Positions 58,817 to 64,000 of a stretch of DNA of 64,000 nucleotides are shown here, piece after piece. Origin of the DNA: CBDFKJ01 sp965248805 (GTDB lineage Bacteria > Pseudomonadota > Alphaproteobacteria > UBA6615). Every line of letters starts with the position of its first letter. Position 1 is the first letter of the stretch. A program made the translations under genes and the position numbers. Location: positions 372,001 through 436,000 of the forward strand of contig CBDFKJ010000006.1 of assembly GCA_965248805.1 (NCBI GenBank), in the 5' to 3' direction. The notes under the pieces were generated by a model, which ran no database searches, had not been told where the DNA came from, and worked only from the letters and a program-made list of their open reading frames with translations.

Positions 58817-61203
58817 CAGAACGCCATCTGGCGGGCGTCGATTGCCTTGGCGACCTTGCCGCCGGTCTCGATATCGTCGGCGACCAGGGAGAGCACCCAG
58901 CGCTCGCCGTCGAAGCGCACATCGCGGTCGACCTCGCGCTTCGGCGTACCCTGATTGACGAAATTGATATCGACATCTATCGAGCCGGCGCCGAGCTCGG
59001 AATTCGGGACGACCCGGCCCGCCGTTCGAGGCTCGAACAGCTCCTTCCCCTCTTCACCGACGAGATAGAGATTGTTCGCCTGAACCGGCCCGCCTCGGGC
59101 TCGCGGGCCGATCGGCGGCAGCCGCTCGATTTTCACAGGTATCGTCGGCGAACCCGCCGGGAGCGCCGGCGTCGAACCACCAAGAATTGCGCGCAGCACG
59201 CCTCCCAGAGCGTCGCCGAGGCCGTCGGACAACGGCGCGGTGATCTGGCTTCGGATGATCAGGCCCATGATGTCTTGGGCCAGAGACCGCAGCACCTCGC
59301 CGAGCTTTCGGCCCGACAGGATCGCGTCCTCGAACGCGCCGCCAAGGGTGTTGCCGAGTTCCTCCGATAGCCGCTTGAGCTCGCGCGACCGTTCGGCGGC
59401 TTCATCGAAGTGGTCTTGCGCCCGCCGGAGGCTGCGGCGGTAATCGTCCCAGCTGATCCTGCCGCGCATGACCAGGTCGTTGAGGCGCTCGATCTCGGCG
59501 TTGAACTTCTGCAAGTCGTCGCCGCCGGCCGCGATTTCCTTGTCCCATTCGGCCGCCTCTTTCGCTGCCTGAGACATGGCGCGGCCGGCCGCTTTCCACA
59601 CGTCCGGCGACTCGCCGGCGAGTTTGGTGAGATCCAGGAAGGATTTGTGGAAACGTTCGAGGGGGGTGCGTGTCGCGTCGACCAGAGACTCGATCTCGCG
59701 CTTGGTCTCCTGGATGGCGGCTTGATGATCCCTTGTCGCTTCGGCGGCCAGCTGATCGGCGGCCTTTTTCGCCTGGAGGTCGCTGACCAGTTCCTTGATC
59801 TGTCTCCCTTCCTCGGTACCGATGGCGACGCCCGCCTGCCGCAACCGGTTGTACAGCTCGCGTTCCTGACTCGTCCGATGGAGCTGCTCCAATTCAAACC
59901 GCAGGCCCTTGATGACGTTCCCGCCGGGGTCCGTTGCCGGGGTCGCGGTGATCGCGGCCAGCGTCGGCGTGCCGCCTCCAGGCTGCAAAACTGCGCGCTC
60001 GGAAAGCTCTTCCTTCGCGGCCTTTAGGGTTTCCAGTTCCGCGTTCAGATTCTTGATTTGCCCCTGAGCGTTGGCCCTCGCGACACCGGAGACTCTGTCC
60101 AGCTTGGCGATCTTGGCCTGGATCTCGGCGACCCTTACGTCGATATTTTCTTCGGCCGCGTCCGTGAGGCTCTTGAGGTACTCCATCGCGAGAAACGTGC
60201 TGCCGACGGCCGCCGCCGCGCCGGCCACACCGCCGACGAGCGCGCCCTTGGGTCCGAACGTTGCACCGATCCTGGCACCCGCACTCGCGCCGCTAAAGCC
60301 GGCGATGACGAGGCCGACGAGGGCAAGATTGTCGGCCAGCTCCTTGACGAGCGTTACCGTTGTTCTGAGCGCTCCGGGCAGTTTGTCCTGTAGGACCGTC
60401 GCAAAATCCTTGATCTGGTCGGCGTTCTCGATCACGGCCGTCAAGACTTGCGCCTTCAGGGTTCTGGCGAGCGCATCGAGCTGGTCGTTGGCCTGCTCGG
60501 ATTTCCGCAACAGCTGCTCGTCGAGCACGATGCCGAGATCGCGGGCCTTCCGGCGCAGCTCGTCAACGCCGGCGGAGCCCTTCGACAGCAGGTTGACCAG
60601 CCGCGGTCCGGCGTCCTCGCCGAAGAACGCAGAGGCGATCGCGGCCTGCTGCGCCGTGTTCTCGTAGGTCTCCAGCTTGGCCACGATCTCGTCGAACACG
60701 GACTCGGTCGAGCGGACGGCGCCGGCGGCGTCGCGCGCGCTGATGCCGAGTTCCTTGAAACCGACCGCCGCCGGGCCGCCGCCGTTGGTGACGAACAGAC
60801 CAAGCCGGCGGTTCAGCCGCGTGAACGCATCGTCGATATCGCGCCCGGCGACACCCGTTTGCGAGCCGGCAAAGCGGAGTTCCTGCAGGAAGTCGGTCGC
60901 GACGCCCGCCTTGTCGGCGATCTTGGCGATGGCGTCGGCGGCATCCAGGGAACTCTTGATCAACAGTCCCAAGCCGGCCGACCCGGCCGCCGCGGCGGCG
61001 ATCGAACGGAAGCCGAGCGCCGATTTGATCGACCGGCCGACCGACTTCCGCAGTCGCCCGAAGCCCCTGTCGATCTTGCCCAGTTCGCGGTTGATGCGCG
61101 CTCGCGAGGAGTTGACGGCATCGGCGGCCTTGCCCATGTCGCGCCGGAACTCAGCGTGGTTCGCCGACAGTTCCGTTACCAGTGCGGCGACGGTCTGTGC
61201 CAT
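58816..61203 (-). CDS. Phage tail tape measure protein, right copy (795 aa)
   Basis: This twin of 291-2678 has identical length. Visible differences are limited to about eight residues, for example SALSFRAIVAA/SALGFRSIAAA, ADSIAKI/ADAIAKI, GVSTDF/GVATDF, TTITLV/TTVTLV and ETNGKV/ETGGKV. Equal length means both prophages would build tails of the same length. The hydrophobic stretch and the RGGPVQANNLYLVGEEGKE block are conserved. Confidence 0.9.
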   Translation of the reverse strand: MAQTVAALVTELSANHAEFRRDMGKAADAVNSSRARINRELGKIDRGFGRLRKSVGRSIKSALGFRSIAAAAAGSAGLGLLIKSSLDAADAIAKIADKAGVATDFLQELRFAGSQTGVAGRDIDDAFTRLNRRLGLFVTNGGGPAAVGFKELGISARDAAGAVRSTESVFDEIVAKLETYENTAQQAAIASAFFGEDAGPRLVNLLSKGSAGVDELRRKARDLGIVLDEQLLRKSEQANDQLDALARTLKAQVLTAVIENADQIKDFATVLQDKLPGALRTTVTLVKELADNLALVGLVIAGFSGASAGARIGATFGPKGALVGGVAGAAAAVGSTFLAMEYLKSLTDAAEENIDVRVAEIQAKIAKLDRVSGVARANAQGQIKNLNAELETLKAAKEELSERAVLQPGGGTPTLAAITATPATDPGGNVIKGLRFELEQLHRTSQERELYNRLRQAGVAIGTEEGRQIKELVSDLQAKKAADQLAAEATRDHQAAIQETKREIESLVDATRTPLERFHKSFLDLTKLAGESPDVWKAAGRAMSQAAKEAAEWDKEIAAGGDDLQKFNAEIERLNDLVMRGRISWDDYRRSLRRAQDHFDEAAERSRELKRLSEELGNTLGGAFEDAILSGRKLGEVLRSLAQDIMGLIIRSQITAPLSDGLGDALGGVLRAILGGSTPALPAGSPTIPVKIERLPPIGPRARGGPVQANNLYLVGEEGKELFEPRTAGRVVPNSELGAGSIDVDINFVNQGTPKREVDRDVRFDGERWVLSLVADDIETGGKVAKAIDARQMAF

Positions 61204-61205
61204 GT

Positions 61206-61424
61206 TTAGCGCCTCCGCTTTCTGCTCAGATTGCTGCGCACGCCGTCTTCGAGGCTCCGGCGGCGCTGGGCTTCATCGGCCTCGCGCCGTTCGATGCGCA
61301 GCACCGCGACCCACTCGGCGAGTTCGCGCGCGCCCATCCCGGTTTCGAGTTCGTGCACGGTCTTGCCGAGCTCGCGAGCCAGAGAGAACAGGAACCGGCG
61401 GCTCGGCCGCCGCGTCAGTTTCCC
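61206..61424 (-). CDS. gpT-like extension made by -1 frameshift, right copy
   Basis: This is the same extension frame as 70-288, beginning at the slippery heptamer and ending with TAA (TAG in the left copy), two bases before the tape-measure ATG. It has no start codon before LARELGKTVHELETGMGARE, so it depends on frameshifting from the chaperone gene. A changed stop codon with an unchanged reading frame supports that this stretch is translated. Confidence 0.75.
   Translation of the reverse strand, partial: GKLTRRPSRRFLFSLARELGKTVHELETGMGARELAEWVAVLRIERREADEAQRRRSLEDGVRSNLSRKRRR
61396..61424 (-). other. Programmed -1 ribosomal frameshift signal, right copy
   Basis: The GGGAAAC heptamer (61418-61424, minus strand), the immediate TGA, the 5-base spacer and the 7-bp GC hairpin are identical to the left copy at 70-98. 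Confidence 0.85.
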
Positions 61425-61795
61425 TCAAGTTCCTCGACGGCGTCGGCACCGATCCCGTTGAGACGCCGCGCCACGGAAAACAACCGGTCCGCTGCACGGG
61501 CGCCGAGGGTGCCGGCGAGTTCCTCGGCCTGGTCGTCGATGAACAGCCGCTTACCGTCGGCATCGCAGAGCGCGCGCACCAGCAGAGACGACCGCACGAT
61601 GCGGCGCTTGGCGCTGGCCTCGTCCGTGCGGGTGCCCGCCAGCTGCATCTCGTACTCGTCGCGCTCGCCGACGTTCATTTCACGGACGTGCACGATGCCG
61701 CCGAGCGACGGAACATGGACGGCCTGCGGCGGTGACTTCGCCGCGCCGAGGATCGCCGCCGCGTCGAGGGTCTTTGGGGTTTTGGTTTCAGCCAT
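61415..61795 (-). CDS. Tail assembly chaperone (gpG-like)
   Basis: The 126-residue acidic, helical protein starts MAETKTPKTLDAAAILGAAK and contains VREMNVGERDEYEMQLAGTR and ARAADRLFSVARRLNGIGAD, ending VEELEGN at the frameshift site. Chosen start is ATG 61795 with a G-rich site upstream; a GTG at 61810 overlapping the tube gene stop is possible. It lies between the tail tube and tape-measure genes, the standard place for the chaperone. About 24 residues after VARRLNG the message can slip to make the GT form. Confidence 0.82.
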   Translation of the reverse strand: MAETKTPKTLDAAAILGAAKSPPQAVHVPSLGGIVHVREMNVGERDEYEMQLAGTRTDEASAKRRIVRSSLLVRALCDADGKRLFIDDQAEELAGTLGARAADRLFSVARRLNGIGADAVEELEGN

Positions 61796-61806
61796 GCCGG
61801 CCCCCG

Positions 61807-62211
61807 TCACGCGATCGCGCGGGTGAGATCGCCGGCGGCCGCGAACTGCATCGGCGCTGTCGCGAAGTCGCCGACCGACTGACCGAGCGGCGTATAGCTT
61901 TCGAGCACCGCGTCGCCGGTGAACTCGGGATTGCCGGCCGCTTTCGCGCCCTTGTCGACCCGGACGATGACCGGCACCGCATCGCCGGCGTTGTAGACGG
62001 CGAACAGTGTCGCATCGACCTTGCCCGCGGCGAAGTTCTGTTTGAGTGTCAGCGACAGTGACCAGGTCTTGAGCCCGAGCGTCATCGACCTGGTGTCGTC
62101 GCCCATCGTCGTGTCGTCGTGGCTCTCGCGGCCGATCTCCAGGTTGACCTCCTGGATGTGATCGGACAGATCCACGCCGTTGATGGAGACGAAGGCGTTC
62201 TTGAGGATCAT
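61807..62211 (-). CDS. Phage tail tube protein
   Basis: The 134-residue protein starts MILKNAFVSINGVDLSDHIQ, then VNLEIGRESHDDTTMGDDTR, a pattern (DxSd.v..v.l....e..d.T..gd..r) shared by siphovirus major tail proteins. KTWSLSLTLKQNF and a beta-rich C-terminus follow. It polymerises to form the tail tube around the tape measure. It lies just upstream of the chaperone gene. The counterpart on the left is outside the window. Confidence 0.75.
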   Translation of the reverse strand: MILKNAFVSINGVDLSDHIQEVNLEIGRESHDDTTMGDDTRSMTLGLKTWSLSLTLKQNFAAGKVDATLFAVYNAGDAVPVIVRVDKGAKAAGNPEFTGDAVLESYTPLGQSVGDFATAPMQFAAAGDLTRAIA

Positions 62212-62233
62212 GAAGTTCTCCTTGTGTTGAGCG

Positions 62234-62933
62234 TCAGACGACGCCGGCGATGACGGCGAAGCGGAACCGCGGCGCGGTGCCGGCGATGATCCACTCAGCG
62301 CGGTAGCTCGAACCGGTCAGCGGGCCGGCCAGCATCTTCCATTGGCTGCCGATGACCGGCGCGCTGTCGAATGCGAGCGTGGTCGCACCCGATGCGATGC
62401 TCACGTCGATCGCGGTATCGCCGCCGGACGCCTCAAGCACATGCAACGCCGCATAGAGACTGCGGCCGGCCGGCACGGCGCCGAGGTTGCGCGCGGGCCT
62501 GGTGCCAGACGCTGTGCGAGCGGCATTGTGCAGGATGGTCCCGCGCAGCACGTCGGCATCGTCGCCCGACGCCTCGGCCGAGACCGAGAATGAACGCGAG
62601 CTGCTCGCCGACCGTGGCGCCGGGGCTGTACTGGGCGATCGCCGTGGGGAAACTATAGGCGAGCGTCCCCTCACCCGCGCCGGCGACCGCGACCGTCATG
62701 ACCTCACCGTCGAGATCCACGGCATCGAACAGGCGCGCGTCGACGGTCTCGGCATCGAAGTAGCCTTGGTGCTCGGCGCGGACGGCGCGCAGGCCGGTCA
62801 CCGACCGCCGCGTGCCGTCGTCGAACGTGGTCGCGTCGTGCGCTTCAAGCGTCAGCTCCAGGCCCAGTGCGTTCATGACGCCGCTGAAGTCGTGGCCGCC
62901 GAGCCAGACCTTGTGGTCGTGCGCAATGCTCAT
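62234..62933 (-). pseudogene. Tail tube-like structural protein, frameshifted
   Basis: The first frame (ATG 62933) gives HKVWLGGHDFSGVMNALGLE, EAHDATTFDDGTRRSVTGLR and YSPGATVGEQLAF, a tail-tube-like fold. The natural continuation SVSAEASGDDADVLRGTILH, then NLGAVPAGRSLYAALHVLEA and RAEWIIAGTAPRFRFAV, is in another frame, ending at 62234. The break lies at 62586-62594 around a TTCATTC repeat that could be a 4-base duplication. No slippery heptamer is present, so programmed shifting is unlikely. In related phages such a two-part protein lies between the completion and tube genes. It may be dead or carry a sequencing error. Confidence 0.7.
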
Positions 62934-63337
62934 GTCGGTTGCTCCCGGTGAACGATCTCGAAAACGCGCGCGCGCATATGGGCCTCGGTCTCCGGGTCGT
63001 AGCCGTCTTCTTCGTTGCCGGCGTAGATGTCTTCGATCACGCCGCTATAGGCTGGGTCTTTCACGGGCCATCGCTGGAGCGCGAGGCAGACCTGTTCCGA
63101 GACATCGCGCGCTTCAAGGTAGGACGCGGCCCAGGCGCTCGTCCGCCACAAGTGGCGCACATAGCCGGTGTCGCCGCCCATCGCGCTTTCGCGCCGGACA
63201 CCACCTGCCAGTTGCAGGGTGACCGAAGGCAGCGCATCCCCTTGCGGGCGAGCGATAAAGTAGACGCGCTGGCCGGTGAATGCGGCCAGGCCGGCGAAGC
63301 CGAGCAGCCGCGTGATGAGTTCTTCTTCGACGGCCAC
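62930..63337 (-). CDS. Tail completion protein (DUF3168 / gp17-like)
   Basis: The 135-residue protein starts VAVEEELITRLLGFAGLAAF and has RVYFIARPQGDALPSVTLQL, WAASYLEARDVSEQVCLALQ and DPETEAHMRARVFEIVHRE. This helix-strand order with 'R..rP.g..lP.vtl..' near residue 30 is that of DUF3168 (HK97 gp17-like) proteins that sit at the head-tail joint or tail end. Chosen start GTG 63337, 4 bases after the DUF2513 stop. It overlaps the next gene by 4 bases. Confidence 0.8.
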   Translation of the reverse strand: MAVEEELITRLLGFAGLAAFTGQRVYFIARPQGDALPSVTLQLAGGVRRESAMGGDTGYVRHLWRTSAWAASYLEARDVSEQVCLALQRWPVKDPAYSGVIEDIYAGNEEDGYDPETEAHMRARVFEIVHREQPT

Positions 63338-63341
63338 TGTC

Positions 63342-63720
63342 TTAGAGACCGAGCTTTTGGCGCAGGATCGACACCGCGACATCCTTGATTACGGCAAACA
63401 CGAAACCGCCACCGGCCCTATCGATCCTGTCGCGTGTTTTCCCTGTCGCATGTTTTTCGCCACACCGACGGCGATCGGATCGCGTCGAGAAACTCGTACC
63501 CGGAGAACGTGATGCGCCGGATATGAAAGCTTGGACACCCCATCGTCGACGCGTCCTCTCCGACAATGAGACCGGCGTCCGACAGCAGTTCGGCATGGTG
63601 GGCAATCTCAGCGGAGTCGCGATCATCGAGAACCATTTCGGAGGTCAACAACGCCTCATCCCGCTTTTCGATGGCGAGCAATAGCGACCGGATAAGGTCT
63701 GCGTCGCGTTTCATGGTCAT
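63342..63720 (-). pseudogene. DUF2513 family protein, frameshifted near its end
   Basis: The ATG frame (63720, GGAGG 5 bases upstream) encodes MKRDADLIRSLLLAIEKRD, EIAHHAELLSDAGLIVGE and IRRITFSGYEFLDAIRSPSV followed by WRKT, the DUF2513 core. After WRKT it runs into a stop, while the expected tail KTRDRIDRAGGGFVFAVIKD then VAVSILRQKLGL lies one base over, ending at TAA 63342-63344. An extra A in the run at about 63460-63465 would explain it. DUF2513 proteins are found in phages and plasmids and have no firm function. Its place between two tail genes is unusual. Confidence 0.7.
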
Positions 63721-64000
63721 CGCCGCCTCCCACGTTTTCGCCCCAGCCCGGAGTCGCGGAACCGCCCGGCGAGCTTCTTCGCCGCCTGTTCGATCTTTGT
63801 GCCGAGCGTCTTTCCGATCGTGGCGAGCGCTCTGTCCGCCGTCGCCTCGAAAGCCGGACGCAGCCACGGCCGTTTCGCCTGCCGCGACGTTCCGAACTCC
63901 AGAAACAGGCCGTAAAACCCCCGCCCGGTCGGCCCCACCAGATAGGTCACGTCGTGTTCGGTCTTGCGCGTGCGCAGGGCACGAATGGATTTCTTCAGGT
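63717..64000 (-). CDS. HK97 gp10-like tail protein, partial
   Basis: The C-terminal 94 codons of a gene that continues past the window end. It contains LVGPTGRGFYGLFLEFGTS and KRPWLRPAFEATADRALATI, the hallmark 'yYg.fvEfGt....a.PflrpAfe' block of HK97 gp10-type tail-component proteins. The C-terminus is basic. Its stop overlaps the DUF2513 start (ATGA). In siphoviruses gp10-like proteins help join the tail to the head. Confidence 0.85.
   Translation of the reverse strand, partial: LKKSIRALRTRKTEHDVTYLVGPTGRGFYGLFLEFGTSRQAKRPWLRPAFEATADRALATIGKTLGTKIEQAAKKLAGRFRDSGLGRKRGRRR

Larger units (their letters stand above)
52504..61493 (-). repeat. Right arm of the ~9 kb inverted duplication
   Basis: This is the reverse-oriented match of 1-9605. 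It carries the same gene order, the same overlaps and the same -1 frameshift signal. Indels between arms are few: the tandem array (609 bases shorter here), two small deletions in the TipJ-like gene (9 bases in total) and a 3-base insertion in the fibre gene. The similarity is expected to continue beyond 61493, because the left arm is cut by the window start. Confidence 0.95.

Noticed and set aside
63342..63720. Programmed frameshift in DUF2513 at the A-run
   Set aside because: The needed shift is +1, whereas the A-run would favour a -1 slip, and no downstream structure is evident.

Overview
The window is GC-rich bacterial DNA from an alphaproteobacterium, most likely Rhodospirillales-like. 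This is inferred from gene content and order: argS–SPOR–nagZ–scpAB–tatABC–serS–surE–pcm–LysM, yajC–secDF–Mth938, the two-module dCTP deaminase, the PopZ gene beside valS, and a bacterial homologue of the complex I assembly factor NDUFAF6.

Layout. Positions 1-9605 hold the distal part of a siphovirus-type tail operon on the + strand: tail assembly chaperone with a -1 frameshift product, tape measure, minor tail proteins, DUF1833 protein, NlpC/P60 peptidase, TipJ-like tail-tip protein and fibre. Positions 52504-64000 hold a second, nearly identical copy on the - strand that continues further upstream (tail tube, DUF3168 completion protein, HK97 gp10-like protein). The two copies form an inverted repeat of about 9 kb whose tail genes both point inward, with about 43 kb of chromosome between them. 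The clearest difference between them is a tandem array at the N-terminus of the DUF1833 tail protein: 13 units on the left and 4 on the right.

Positions 9.6-12.3 kb are a poorly conserved patch with small proteins and gene remnants. From 12.3 kb the order is a methyltransferase, dcd, ssb and uvrA (nucleotide and DNA maintenance), a broken cyclase, trmFO, an NDUFAF6-like protein, hpnE, a PuuD-type membrane protein, then Mth938–secF–secD–yajC (protein export and membrane insertion). An internally deleted IS630 element sits directly against the start of a frameshifted DUF815 ATPase. The 28.5-41.1 kb block, transcribed leftward, covers cell-wall and division functions (LysM/degenerate M23 lipoprotein, nagZ, SPOR protein), protein repair (pcm), survival (surE), translation (serS, argS), Tat export and chromosome condensation (scpAB). 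Next come erpA, xth, a VOC protein, an M81 peptidase, ilvD, valS, popZ, a TolC-type channel and a second PCMT-type gene. A 5' half of a tRNA-Cys gene marks the border with the right prophage copy.

Five genes are split by frameshifts (TPR protein, cyclase, DUF815, a tail protein, DUF2513) and the transposase carries probable compensating deletions. This fits either gene decay or indel errors in the assembly. No integrase, lysis, replication or capsid genes, rRNA or CRISPR array were seen.
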